The notes beneath the pieces are model-generated. The model saw only the letters and a program-made list of their open reading frames with translations, was not told the origin of the DNA and ran no database searches. Below, piece after piece: positions 15,813 through 24,782 of a stretch of 64,000 nt of DNA (positions are counted from its first letter, which is position 1; each line of letters starts with the position of its first letter). Both the position numbers and the translations under genes were made by a program. The DNA comes from Streptomyces sp. ICBB 8177 (GTDB taxonomy: Bacteria; Actinomycetota; Actinomycetes; Streptomycetales; Streptomycetaceae), in assembly GCF_003144095.1 (NCBI RefSeq), contig NZ_NSKH01000018.1:689965-753964 (forward strand). Direction: 5' to 3'.

Positions 15813-16703
15813 TCACACCAGGTGGCGGAGCTTGTCCGGGTTGACGACCACGTACGCCTCGGTGATCCGGCCCTCGTGGATCGCGAACCCCACCACGCCG
15901 CCGACCACGCCGGGGGAGGGGTACCAGAGCAGCCCCGGCTCGCCGTTGACCAGGCCGAAGCCCATGGTGCCGGGGGCCGGACCGCGCAGTTCCCTGCCCA
16001 GCAGCCCGGCCACCAGACGGGCGACCCGGTCGGCGCCCAGGACCGGACGGGCGCCCGCGCTGACCACGCCGCCGCCGTCGGAGTGCCAGACCACGTCCGG
16101 GTCGAGTACGGCCAGCAGCCCACCCAGATCGCCCCGCGACGCGGCGGCCGCGAAGGCGCTCACCACCTGCCGGTGCTCGGCCGGGTCGACCGGCGCGCCG
16201 CGCCGGCCGCCGTCGCGCACCCGGCGCCGGGCCCGCGAGGCGAGCTGCCGGGCCGCCTGCGGGGACCGCTCCAGGACCGCGCCGACCTCGTCGAAGCCGA
16301 CCGCGAACAGGTCGTGCAGCACGAACGCCACCCGCTCGGCGGGGGTGAGCTGCTCCATGACCGCCAGCATCGCCAGCGACACCGACTCCCCGGTCTCCGC
16401 GCGGGCGGCGGGCGAGTCGGCGTCGTCCACCAGGGGCTCCGGCAGCCACTCGCCGTAGTACGCCTCGCGGCGGCTGCGCGCCGAGCCCAGCGCGTCGTAG
16501 CACAGCCGGGTCACCACGGTGGTCAGGAAGGCGCGGGCGTCCGAGACCGCGGACCGGTCCGCGCCCTGCCAGCGCAGCCACGCCTCCTGCAGGACGTCCT
16601 CGGCGTCGCTGACCGACCCCATCAGGCGGTACGCCACCGAACCCAGGTAGCGCCGGTGCGACTCGAAGACGTCCACGGCGGCGGTCCGCTCGGCATCGCT
16701 CAC
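15813..16703 (-). CDS. ECF41-group RNA polymerase sigma factor with SnoaL-like tail (SigJ-like)
   Basis: The 296-residue protein has sigma region 2 (residues 10-75, DAEDVLQEAWLRW), region 4 (about 105-160) and a C-terminal NTF2/SnoaL-like domain (about 170-296). Two hallmarks of ECF41 are present: the linker motif WLPEP (residues 86-90) and NPDKL near the C-terminus (288-292). In this group the tail regulates activity and no anti-sigma factor is needed; none is encoded here. GTG 16703 starts just before the first conserved helix; a longer frame to 17354 is opposite the phosphatase gene and not real. Its likely target is the adjacent oxidoreductase. Confidence 0.93.
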   Translation of the reverse strand: MSDAERTAAVDVFESHRRYLGSVAYRLMGSVSDAEDVLQEAWLRWQGADRSAVSDARAFLTTVVTRLCYDALGSARSRREAYYGEWLPEPLVDDADSPAARAETGESVSLAMLAVMEQLTPAERVAFVLHDLFAVGFDEVGAVLERSPQAARQLASRARRRVRDGGRRGAPVDPAEHRQVVSAFAAAASRGDLGGLLAVLDPDVVWHSDGGGVVSAGARPVLGADRVARLVAGLLGRELRGPAPGTMGFGLVNGEPGLLWYPSPGVVGGVVGFAIHEGRITEAYVVVNPDKLRHLV

Positions 16704-16917
16704 CCGGTCACCGTAGCGTGACGCCCGGCACGCACGGCGGGCCGGGAGTTCGGGCGCCGTGGGGCGGCAGGGCCGGCCGCGGCGAAATAGCATGGTCGCC
16801 GAGGCATCCGGCGAAGGGCCGGGGCCGTCACGGCCCGCGCGCCGGGGCCGGACGGGAGGCCACGAGGACGGGCGCCCGAGTGCGGTACGAAGGCCCTGAT
16901 CCAGTGCGGAGCGGTCC

Positions 16918-17769
16918 ATGACATGGCGTCGTCCCACGCGGTCGGCGAGCGCAGACGACCTGCTCGCCAAGCTCGGGCGGCTCACCGCCCAGGCGCGCGA
17001 CCGCGCGGAGATGCACCGGGCCCGGGTCGAACTGGCCGAGGCGCTGCAACGCGAGATGCTGCCGAGCGCCCTGCCCGCCCTGCCCGGACTGCGTACCGCC
17101 GCCGGGTACCAGCCCGCCCGCGACGGCCTGGACATCGGCGGCGACTGGTACGACGGCTTCCGGCTGCCGGACGGCACGCTGGGCTTCTCCATCGGCGACG
17201 CCCAGGGGCACGACGTCGAGGCGGCCGCGTTCATGGGCCAGGTGCGCATCGCGCTGCGGGCGCTCGCCGGAGCCGTCGCCGACCCGGGCGAGGTGCTCAG
17301 CCGGCTCAACGACCTGCTGTTCTCCATGGACACCGACCTGTTCGCCACCTGCACCTTCCTGCGCTACGACCCCGGCACCCAGGTGCTGGCCAGCACCCGC
17401 GCCGGTCACATCCCCACCGTCTTCGCCACCGCCGGCGGCGGCTGCCTAATCGACGACGCGGACTGCGGCATCCCGCTCGGCGTCCTGCCGGGGCAGCACT
17501 ACCCGGTCGCCCGGCAGCGGCTGTCCGGCACCGGCGCGGTCGTCCTCGTCACGGACGGCGTGGTGGAAGGGCCGACCTTCGCCCTGGACGACGGACTGCG
17601 CGAGGTGGCCCGGGTGGCGGTCTCCGGCGCCGCCGATCCGCCGGAGCGGCTGGCCGCCCGGGTGCTCGGGGTCTCCACGCACACCGGGCACGCCGACGAC
17701 GCGGCCGTCCTCGTCCTGCGGCACGGCGGACCCCAGGACGGCCCCCGGCGGCTGCGGGCGGGCGGCTGA
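16918..17769 (+). CDS. PP2C-type (SpoIIE/RsbU) serine phosphatase
   Basis: The 283-residue soluble protein has a short N-terminal helix with LAEALQREMLPSALP, the usual linker before an RsbU/SpoIIE phosphatase domain. Metal-binding motifs are IGGDWYDGF, IGDAQGHDVEAA and LVTDGVVEG, ending with HADDAAVLVL. Such enzymes dephosphorylate anti-sigma antagonists in partner-switching pathways. There is no sensor domain (PAS, GAF or membrane) in front, so input must come from the short N-terminal part or a partner. The start ATG 16918 has GGAG upstream. No anti-sigma/antagonist pair is adjacent. Confidence 0.9.
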   Translation: MTWRRPTRSASADDLLAKLGRLTAQARDRAEMHRARVELAEALQREMLPSALPALPGLRTAAGYQPARDGLDIGGDWYDGFRLPDGTLGFSIGDAQGHDVEAAAFMGQVRIALRALAGAVADPGEVLSRLNDLLFSMDTDLFATCTFLRYDPGTQVLASTRAGHIPTVFATAGGGCLIDDADCGIPLGVLPGQHYPVARQRLSGTGAVVLVTDGVVEGPTFALDDGLREVARVAVSGAADPPERLAARVLGVSTHTGHADDAAVLVLRHGGPQDGPRRLRAGG

Positions 17770-17911
17770 CGCGGCGGTCACCGGGGCGGCCGACGGCCCG
17801 GGGCCTACGCGCGACGAGGCAGGGCGACGGTCGCGGGGCCCACCGGGGACGGGGCCGCCCGGGCGCCTCACCGGCGATGCCGGTCCCGGCCCGGTGCCCG
17901 ATGCTGAGGGG

Positions 17912-18910
17912 GTGGGCAGACCTGGGATCCGGCGCGGCGCGCTCGCGCTCGCGCGGGTACTCGCCGTCGCGGCCGTCTACTACGGCGCCGGACGGCTCGG
18001 TCTGCTGCGTCAGGTCGTGCTCGAGGGGACCCGGGTCACCCCGCTGTGGCCGCCCACCGGGATCGCGGTCGTCTGCCTGCTCTTCCTGGGTCCGGCCGTC
18101 TGGCCCGGCATCGCGCTGGGCACGCTCGCCGTCACCGCGTCGCTCTCCCCGCTGGACCTGGCCGACATCGGCGTCATCGTCGGCAACACCATGGCCCCGG
18201 TCTGTGCCTGTCTGCTGCTGCGCTGGGCGGGGTTCCGCACCGAACTGGACCGGTTGTGGGACGGCGTCGCGCTCGTCTTCCTCGGCGCGCTCGCGCCCAT
18301 GACCGTCAGCGCCACCCTGGGCACCGTGTCGCTGCTGCTCGACGGCGCCCTGCCGGGCAGCGGCTACTGGGCCGCGTGGTCGGCGTGGTGGGCAGGGGAC
18401 GCCATGGGCGTGCTGGTCGTGGCACCGGTGCTGCTGGCGCTCGCCAAGGCGCGGGTCCCCAGCGGCGTGCCGATCAGCCGCTGGGCCGAGGCCGCCGTGC
18501 TCGCGGTGTGCGCCGTCGTGGTGGTCCTGGTGGCCACCCGAAGCTCGCTCGCCCTGCTGTTCCTGCCCTTCCCGGTGCTGATCTGGGCGGCGCTGCGCTT
18601 CCAGTTGTCCGGCGCGGCCCCCTGCACGCTGCTGCTCTCGGTGGCCGCGATCGTCGCCGCCACCGACCACACGGGCCCCTTCGACCACCACGGCCTGGCC
18701 TCGACCATGGTCAACCTCCAGGCCCTCAACGGCTCCGCGGCGCTGACCGGCCTGCTGCTGTCGGCCATCGTCACCGAGCAGCGCGCGGTGCGCCACCGCA
18801 TCGAGGAAGCGTGCCAGGAACTCGCCGAGGTGGTCGACCGCCTGGCCCCCGGCACCGCCACCCCGCGCATTCCCCCGGTCGGAGCAGACCGGCGCCGCCG
18901 CGGCTCCTGA
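17912..18910 (+). CDS. MASE1-domain membrane protein
   Basis: The protein (332 residues from GTG 17912) is almost entirely membrane-embedded with 8-9 predicted helices. The MASE1 core is recognisable in TPLWPPTGIAVVCLLFLGP and the WWAGDAMGVLVVAPVLLALA stretch. MASE1 is a sensory membrane domain usually fused to kinase, phosphatase or GGDEF domains; here only a short cytosolic helix and a Pro-rich tail follow, so it is a stand-alone sensor or transports something. GTG 17912 has GAGGG before it; GTG 17894 is an alternative. It follows the PP2C phosphatase by about 140 bases and could supply the missing sensor for it (inference). Confidence 0.85.
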   Translation: MGRPGIRRGALALARVLAVAAVYYGAGRLGLLRQVVLEGTRVTPLWPPTGIAVVCLLFLGPAVWPGIALGTLAVTASLSPLDLADIGVIVGNTMAPVCACLLLRWAGFRTELDRLWDGVALVFLGALAPMTVSATLGTVSLLLDGALPGSGYWAAWSAWWAGDAMGVLVVAPVLLALAKARVPSGVPISRWAEAAVLAVCAVVVVLVATRSSLALLFLPFPVLIWAALRFQLSGAAPCTLLLSVAAIVAATDHTGPFDHHGLASTMVNLQALNGSAALTGLLLSAIVTEQRAVRHRIEEACQELAEVVDRLAPGTATPRIPPVGADRRRRGS

Positions 18911-19019
18911 CGGCGGACCGAATCGCCTGATTGGCGGGTGTCGGACCGGTCGGCATGTGGATAAACACCTTCAGGCCCGAAAACGGCGGCCGTCCCTCCC
19001 GGTAGCGCCTGGGGTGAAC

Positions 19020-20399
19020 GTGGCACGACGTGCGTACCGATACCGTTGCCGCGCCCGGACGGCGCTGGTGCTCGCCACCGGCCTGCTGGTGGCGACCGGG
19101 GGCACCGCCCGGGCCATCGACGACGCGTCGCTGCGCTGGACCGACGGCTTCCAGGTGGCACCCGGCGTGCGCTACCGCGAGTTCACCGTGCACGCCGTGC
19201 AGGGGGACGTCCACGGCCACGTGCTCATCGCCGACCTGACCGACCGCGCGGTCTCCGCCGACCTGCTGCGCTCCCGCCGCCCCGGCGAGCCGCTCACCGT
19301 CTCCGCCATGGCAGACGAACGCGGCGCGGTCGCCGGAATCAACGGCGACTTCTTCGACGTGGACGAGAGCCAGCACCCGGGCGTGACCGCCACCGACTCA
19401 GCGGTCGGTCCCGCGATCTCCGCCGGCATCGGGCTGAAGGCGGCCGTGCCGCGCAGGCAGCGCTTCGGGCCCGCGCTGCCGCCGGGCACCTCCGTGGACG
19501 ACGTGCTCGGCGTCGACCGCTACGGCGTCGCCCGCATCGACCGCCTCACCGTGACCGGCCGCGTGCGGACCCCGTACGGCAGCGTGCCGGTGGCGGGCCT
19601 CAACCAGTACGCACTGCCGGAGAACGGCGTCGGCGTCTACACCCCGCAGTGGGGCAGCGCCTCACGGCTGCGCGCGGTGTGCGGCTCCGACCACCGCCGC
19701 GCCGCGTCGTGCAGCACGGCGACGCGCGAGGTGACCGTGCGCGGCGGACGGGTCACCGCCGTACGCACGACGCCGGGCGGCGGACCCGTCGCGGCGGGGA
19801 CGGTCGTGCTGGTCGGCCGCGAGGGCGGGGCGCGCGCCCTCGCCCCGCTGCGGCCCGGCGACCGGGTCCGGGTGACCGACGCGCTGAACGAGGCCAGCGA
19901 GCAGCCGCCCGCGCCCTCCGGTCTCGTCCCCGTGGGCTACGAGACGCGGTCGGCGGTGCGGGCGGCGAACACACCGCTGAGCGACACGTTGCGCGGCCTG
20001 AACGACGAGGTGGCCGCCGACCTGCGCCGCCAGGCCCAGGAGGAGTTGTTCCCGCCGCTGCGCTTCGCGGTCGGCGGCTTCCCGGTGCTGCGGCACGGGC
20101 AACCGCTCGACGGCCTCGACGAGCAGGACGACGCGCTGCGCGCCTCCGCGGGCTATGGCCCCGGAGGCCACCGGCTGTACCTGATGGCGCTCGACGGCGC
20201 CGACTCCTGCGGGGTGACGCTGCGCCAGCTCGCCGAGATCATGTCAGACCTGGGCGCCGTCGACGCGGTCAACGTGGACGGCGGCGGCTCCGCTACCCTC
20301 GTCGCCCGCGAGCCCGGGGACGACCGGGTGAGCGTGCTGAACCACCCGTCGGACGGCAGCGAACGGCAGGTCGCGTACGGGATCGGGCTGTTCGGCTGA
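19020..20399 (+). CDS. secreted phosphodiester glycosidase (NAGPA-domain) protein
   Basis: About 459 residues: a basic N-terminus and hydrophobic segment ending TARA form a signal peptide, followed by an NAGPA-like domain. Signatures are AGINGDFFDVD and, near the C-terminus, DAVNVDGGGSATLV, typical of exopolysaccharide-related phosphodiester glycosidases. In other bacteria the fold removes GlcNAc from phosphodiesters; many actinomycete copies are uncharacterised. The start is uncertain: GTG 19020 or 19014 place the signal peptide correctly, while GTG 18957 would add a long basic extension. The AI-2E-type permease gene follows after about 30 bases, suggesting one transcript. Confidence 0.85.
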   Translation: MARRAYRYRCRARTALVLATGLLVATGGTARAIDDASLRWTDGFQVAPGVRYREFTVHAVQGDVHGHVLIADLTDRAVSADLLRSRRPGEPLTVSAMADERGAVAGINGDFFDVDESQHPGVTATDSAVGPAISAGIGLKAAVPRRQRFGPALPPGTSVDDVLGVDRYGVARIDRLTVTGRVRTPYGSVPVAGLNQYALPENGVGVYTPQWGSASRLRAVCGSDHRRAASCSTATREVTVRGGRVTAVRTTPGGGPVAAGTVVLVGREGGARALAPLRPGDRVRVTDALNEASEQPPAPSGLVPVGYETRSAVRAANTPLSDTLRGLNDEVAADLRRQAQEELFPPLRFAVGGFPVLRHGQPLDGLDEQDDALRASAGYGPGGHRLYLMALDGADSCGVTLRQLAEIMSDLGAVDAVNVDGGGSATLVAREPGDDRVSVLNHPSDGSERQVAYGIGLFG

Positions 20400-20432
20400 G
20401 CGCGGGAGCGGCGGCGCAGGGGAGGAGTGACG

Positions 20433-21641
20433 GTGGACAGCGCAACACCCCCGCCTCGTAGGCGCCGCGGGGCCGCGGGCCGCCTCCGGCGGTCCGTGGC
20501 GGGCCGCGCTCGCCCGCGCCCCCGGCCGCGCCGCGTCCACCCGGCCGGACCGCCCAACCCGGACACCGCCGCGCGGGCCGCGGGAGTGCCGCGCGGACTG
20601 CGGCGCGCGGCGGGCTACGCCTGGCGGCTGCTCGCGCTCGGTGTGGTGGTCTACGAGGCGTTCACCGTACTGGCCCGTTTCCAGCTGGTCGCCATCGCGC
20701 TCTTCCTCGCGCTGATCCTGACCGCCCTGCTGCGGCCGCTCACCGACCTGATCGCCCGGTGGCTTCCCAAGCCCCTGGCGGTGACCGCCGCGTTCCTGCT
20801 GAGCCTGCTGCTCCTGCTGTCGCTGTTCTCGCTCGTCGGCTACACGGTGGCGGCCCAGTCGGGGCAGCTCGGCGACGAGTTCAGGGGTGGCGCCGACCGC
20901 ATCGAGCGCTGGCTGGAGGGCGCCCCCTTCCACGTGGCCCGGCACACCCTCACCTCCCTGCGCGACAAGGGCGTCGCCTACCTCCAGGCCCACCGCTCCG
21001 GCCTGTTGTCCAGCGCGCTCAGCGGTGCCGGGCGCGTGGTGGACGTGGTGACCGGCGCCGCCCTCGCCGTCTTCTGCGCCATCTTCTTCATCCACTCGGG
21101 CGAACGCATGTGGCTGTGGTTCCACCGGCAGCTCCCGGCACGCTCACAGGCCGGCTGGGACCGCGCCGGCCGGGCCGCATGGCACACCTTCGCCGGGTAC
21201 ACCCGGGGCATCCTGATCGTCTCCTCGACCAACGCCGCCCTGGTGGGCGTCGCGCTGTTCCTGCTGCGGGTGCCGCTCGCCCTGCCGTTGACGCTTCTGG
21301 AGTTCTTCGCCGCGTTCGTGCCGCTGATCGGCTCGCCCATCGCGCTGGCGGTGGCGACCGTCGTGGCGCTGGCCGGACGGGGCGTGACCACGGCGGCCCT
21401 GGTGCTGGTGCTGATCGTGGTGATCGGCGAGCTGGAGGGCCACGTCCTGCACCCGCTGGTGATGGGCTGGTCGGTGCGGCTGCACCCGGTGGTCATCGCG
21501 GTCTCGGTCATCGGCGGCAGCGTCGTCGGCGGCGTCATCGGGGCCGTGGTCGCCGTGCCGATGGTGTCGGTCGCCTGGGCGGTCTTCGAGGCGCTTCGCC
21601 CGCGCCGGGACCCCGCGGTCAGTCGGCGCGCAGCTCCCTGA
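20433..21641 (+). CDS. AI-2E-family permease
   Basis: The 402-residue membrane protein has a basic, Pro/Arg-rich cytosolic N-terminus (1-60), paired helices, a long central periplasmic/cytosolic section (about 140-210) and the C-terminal set with GYTRGILIVSSTNAALVGVALFLL and FVPLIGSPIALAVA, characteristic of the AI-2E transporter family (TqsA/YdbI-like). Functions in the family range from autoinducer export to Na+/H+ antiport, so the name is only a family label. GTG 20433 has GGAGGA six bases upstream; GTG 20427 would touch it. The gene end overlaps the convergent 21619-22149 gene by 23 bases. Confidence 0.85.
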   Translation: MDSATPPPRRRRGAAGRLRRSVAGRARPRPRPRRVHPAGPPNPDTAARAAGVPRGLRRAAGYAWRLLALGVVVYEAFTVLARFQLVAIALFLALILTALLRPLTDLIARWLPKPLAVTAAFLLSLLLLLSLFSLVGYTVAAQSGQLGDEFRGGADRIERWLEGAPFHVARHTLTSLRDKGVAYLQAHRSGLLSSALSGAGRVVDVVTGAALAVFCAIFFIHSGERMWLWFHRQLPARSQAGWDRAGRAAWHTFAGYTRGILIVSSTNAALVGVALFLLRVPLALPLTLLEFFAAFVPLIGSPIALAVATVVALAGRGVTTAALVLVLIVVIGELEGHVLHPLVMGWSVRLHPVVIAVSVIGGSVVGGVIGAVVAVPMVSVAWAVFEALRPRRDPAVSRRAAP

Positions 21642-22149
21642 CGTGGTCGCGGGTGGCCCTGGTGATCCCGTGCCAGAACGGCACCGCCGTCAGGTACACC
21701 CCGAGCGCGCTCAGGATGCCCAGCGAGACGTCCACGCTGATGCGGCCCTGCTTGGCCCAGTACACGTCCTTCAGGTCGAGCAGCAGCGCGAACTCGTCGG
21801 CGATCAGCGCCGCCCCCGCGCCGTACGCCGCGCCGACCCCCGGATGGCCCACGTACGCCTCGTCGCCGCGCACCGCCACCAGCCCGACGCCCGCCAGCGT
21901 GGCGATGCCGAAGTTGTAGTGGTGCAGGTGGGTGCCGCCGGCCGAGACGTTGCCCCACGGCAGCCAGTTCCCCCTGATGCCGTGGGTGATCAGCCGCGCT
22001 GCACCGAAGGTGCAGCCGAACGACAGCCACGTCGCCATCAGCGAACGCTGCGTGGGCGAGGTGTGTTCGTCCAGCACCTCGCGCCAGCGGTCGCGCAGCC
22101 TGGGCCGCCGCTCGTCGCCGGAACGCCGGGGCGTGGGGTCACCGGTCAT
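21619..22149 (-). CDS. small integral membrane protein of unknown function
   Basis: The 176-residue protein has a charged N-terminus (about 1-40) and four to five hydrophobic helices. The motif GTHLHHYNFGIA with three histidines lies between helices and is the most distinctive feature; DEFALLLDLKDVYWAKQGR follows. His/Asp in membrane context could bind a metal or haem, but no family function is known to me. ATG 22149 has GAGGAGCG upstream; a start at 22200 lacks one. It is downstream of the lux-like operon on the same strand but 131 bases apart. Confidence 0.75.
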   Translation of the reverse strand: MTGDPTPRRSGDERRPRLRDRWREVLDEHTSPTQRSLMATWLSFGCTFGAARLITHGIRGNWLPWGNVSAGGTHLHHYNFGIATLAGVGLVAVRGDEAYVGHPGVGAAYGAGAALIADEFALLLDLKDVYWAKQGRISVDVSLGILSALGVYLTAVPFWHGITRATRDHVRELRAD

Positions 22150-22263
22150 GCGCGCTCCTCGGTCGGTGGGCCGGTGCGCGGGCGGTCGCTCGCCGCGCAC
22201 CGGCCATCCGTACCCCGTACGGACCCGGCGATACCGGTCGTACGGAACACCGTGCCGCGAGGG

Positions 22264-22293
22264 GCGCCGGTCAGCGCCGGTCAGCGCCGATCA
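22264..22293. repeat. triple 10-bp tandem repeat at the 3' end of the LuxC fusion gene
   Basis: GCGCCGGTCA (22264-22273), an identical copy (22274-22283) and GCGCCGATCA (22284-22293) lie head to tail. On the coding strand the repeat unit contains TGA, and the gene stop (22283-22281) falls in it. Slippage here would mostly change the 3' untranslated length. Confidence 0.7.
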
Positions 22294-24782
22294 ATGACGG
22301 TGCGCAGCTTGCCGCTGGTCGCGGTGCGCTCGAACGCGTCGGTGGCCGCCGTCACCACCTCGAACGCCAGCAGCCCCTCCGCCTCGGCCGCCGCCAGCTC
22401 CTCCACGTCACCGGTGAACGCCTCCCGCGCGGCGGACGGATCCGGCGCGTACCGCTCGTCGAGGCGCACCGTCAGGCGCTCGCGGCCGGCGTCCGCGTCC
22501 AGCAGCAGCTGCACCTCGCCGTGGTAGCCGAGCCGCTCCTGCGCCGCCCTCACGAACCGCCGGTAGTTGAAGAAGTACGTGCCGACGCGCACCACGTCGC
22601 CGTAGCGCCCGAGCAGTTCCAGACGCGGGGTGTGGCTGCCGCAGGCGCACCGGCCCGCGATCTCGCGGCCCAGGTCGCCGATCTCGTACCGCTCCAGGCG
22701 CTGGCCGGAGCGCGCGCGTGAGGTGAACACCAGCCTGCCCGGCTCGCCTGCCGGCACCGGGCGGTCCTCGTGGCGGTCGAGGACCTCCAGCGTGTGCAGA
22801 TCGGTCAGCACGTGGTGGACACTGCCCTCGGCCGCCTCGCACTGGTAGCCGAGCGGGCCGAGGTCGGTGCTGCCGTAGGCGGCCGAGCGGATCACCTCGA
22901 CGCCGAACTCCTCGGTCAGCACCCGGCGCTGCTCGGCGGTGAAGTGCTCGCCGCCGTAGAACACCTTGCGCACCCCGCCGTACGCCCGCAGCCGCTCGCC
23001 CTCGGCGTGGAAGAGCTGCCACAGGTAGGAGGGCATGCCGAAGACGGTGTCCGCCCGGTACGCCACCAGCGCCTCGGCCACCACGGCGTGGTCGGGCCCG
23101 GCGGCCATCGGGATCTGCGTCGCGTTCAGCCGCTCCAGGATGGAGAAGAAGCTGATGAAGCTGCCGTACATCCCGCCGCAGAAGAACAGGTTGGCGGCCC
23201 GGTCGCGGGCGGGGTCGAACCCGGCGGCTACCAGCCCGAGCGCCGCCGCCCGCATCTGGTTGTCGTAGTCGTCGCAAGTGAAGACCGACAGCGCGGGCGC
23301 CCCCGTGGTGCCGCCGCTGCGGAAGTACAGGTGGGCCTGCTCGGCGTCGAGCGTCTCCAGCGCCCGCTGCACACCTGCCTTGCCCAGCAGCGGCCCGGAC
23401 GGCGCCGGGGGCAGCACCGGCGGTGCCACCAGGTCGTCCAGGCAGGCCACCGCGCGGAACGCCGGGTCCTCGACGCGCACGCTCACCCGGCGGCTGTAGC
23501 GCTGCAACGCGTAGACGCCGTCGTGCGGTTCGCCCGCGTAGCCGTCGAGCATCCCGCCGACCGGCGTCACCCGGGTGACGCCCGCGGCGAACACCGCGCG
23601 GCTCAGCTCGGCCACGTCCGCCCGTCCGCCGCCGATCGCCGCCGTCTGCAGATAGCGGCGCATCGGCCGCAGCGTGCTCGTGACCGCGTGCCGGGGCAGC
23701 GGCTTGACCAGGACGCTGCGGTGCAGCGGCGAGGCGGCGGGGGCGGGCCGGACGTCGGCCAGCACCCGCCAGGAGCCGTCCTCGGCGGCGATCACCCTCG
23801 TCAGGCCCACGTGGCCCTCCAGCCGGGCCACCAGCTCGGTGGCCGTCACCTCGGCGCGCGCGGCGGGGTCGGCGGGCGGCGCGGGACGCGCGTCGGAGAC
23901 CTTCGCCAGGCGCTCGGCGAAGCGGTCGGCGAACGCGAACACCTCCGCGTCCTGCTCGGTGTCGAGGTAGACGATCTGTGGGCTGGAGCACGCCTGCTGC
24001 TCGAGGCGGCAGACGTCCTCGGCGAGCGCGTCCAGCACCGCGTCGTCGGCCGCCGCGTCCCGGGTCAGGTAGGCGAAGGAGATCCGGTGGCCCCACTCGA
24101 CGACCCGGCACCCGGGTGGCGCCAGGCGGGTGATCGCGGCCACCGCGTCGTCGCCGCCCCACACGGCCACCGCGTCCGCGTGCTCGCACAGCGCCCGCAG
24201 CCACTCCTCGCGCGAGGACGGGAAGCGCAACGCGATCACCCGTTCGGCGATAAGGCCGGATGGGTCGGCGGCGCCGAGCGCGGCCAGCAGGTCCACGGCG
24301 AGCGCGGTGTCGGAGCCGCTGGTCTTGAGCACGTTGACGTTCCCGGCCAGCAGGCCCTCGACCACGCTCAGCGGGGCCACCGCGGCGGCGTTGCCGGGCG
24401 CGATGTGAACGAGCAGGCCGACCGGCGCCCACGCCTCGTAGACCGTCTGCCGGGCGTCCGGCCGGGTCAGCCGCTCCGGCCGCGGGCCGCCCAGCTCGCG
24501 GCGCAGCTTGCGCTCCAGCACGGGCCGGGCCAGGGCCGCCGCCAGCTCACCGAGCGTCATGGCGTCGTCGGCGGGCAGGTGCGCCGCCAGCCGGACGCGC
24601 AGCGGATCGGCCGGATCGGCGAGCGCCGTGGCGATCGTCTCGCAGGCGCCGAGCACGACGTCGGTGGGCAGCGGCCGGGGAGACACCCGCCCGGCCAGGT
24701 CCGCGAGGCGGGCGAGCCGCCGTCCGGCCTCCTCGTCGTCGACGAACTCGCCCTGCCACAGGTGGAGTCGGGAAGTGGTCAC
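22281..24782 (-). CDS. fusion of LuxC-type acyl reductase and PaaK/LuxE-like adenylating domain
   Basis: This 833-residue protein joins two enzymes. Residues about 1-430 are a LuxC acyl-CoA/acyl-protein reductase of the aldehyde dehydrogenase fold: HIAPGNAAAVAP, the nucleotide-binding NVLKTSGSD and the nucleophile Cys265 in EQQACSSPQ. Residues about 440-833 resemble phenylacetate-CoA ligase/LuxE adenylating enzymes: FRSGGTTGAPA (P-loop), AYGSTDLGPLGYQC, and a C-terminal subdomain with RTATSGKLRTVI containing the catalytic-lysine region. It should activate a carboxylate and reduce an acyl group to an aldehyde with NADPH. GTG 24782 overlaps the LuxE-like gene by 4 nt. An upstream extension to 25883 is a false frame. 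I know of no characterised protein with this exact order. Confidence 0.85.
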   Translation of the reverse strand: MTTSRLHLWQGEFVDDEEAGRRLARLADLAGRVSPRPLPTDVVLGACETIATALADPADPLRVRLAAHLPADDAMTLGELAAALARPVLERKLRRELGGPRPERLTRPDARQTVYEAWAPVGLLVHIAPGNAAAVAPLSVVEGLLAGNVNVLKTSGSDTALAVDLLAALGAADPSGLIAERVIALRFPSSREEWLRALCEHADAVAVWGGDDAVAAITRLAPPGCRVVEWGHRISFAYLTRDAAADDAVLDALAEDVCRLEQQACSSPQIVYLDTEQDAEVFAFADRFAERLAKVSDARPAPPADPAARAEVTATELVARLEGHVGLTRVIAAEDGSWRVLADVRPAPAASPLHRSVLVKPLPRHAVTSTLRPMRRYLQTAAIGGGRADVAELSRAVFAAGVTRVTPVGGMLDGYAGEPHDGVYALQRYSRRVSVRVEDPAFRAVACLDDLVAPPVLPPAPSGPLLGKAGVQRALETLDAEQAHLYFRSGGTTGAPALSVFTCDDYDNQMRAAALGLVAAGFDPARDRAANLFFCGGMYGSFISFFSILERLNATQIPMAAGPDHAVVAEALVAYRADTVFGMPSYLWQLFHAEGERLRAYGGVRKVFYGGEHFTAEQRRVLTEEFGVEVIRSAAYGSTDLGPLGYQCEAAEGSVHHVLTDLHTLEVLDRHEDRPVPAGEPGRLVFTSRARSGQRLERYEIGDLGREIAGRCACGSHTPRLELLGRYGDVVRVGTYFFNYRRFVRAAQERLGYHGEVQLLLDADAGRERLTVRLDERYAPDPSAAREAFTGDVEELAAAEAEGLLAFEVVTAATDAFERTATSGKLRTVIDRR

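Noticed and set aside
15813-17354. A 513-residue version of the sigma factor
   Set aside because: The extra N-terminus is the complement of the PP2C phosphatase gene; sigma region 2 begins right after GTG 16703.
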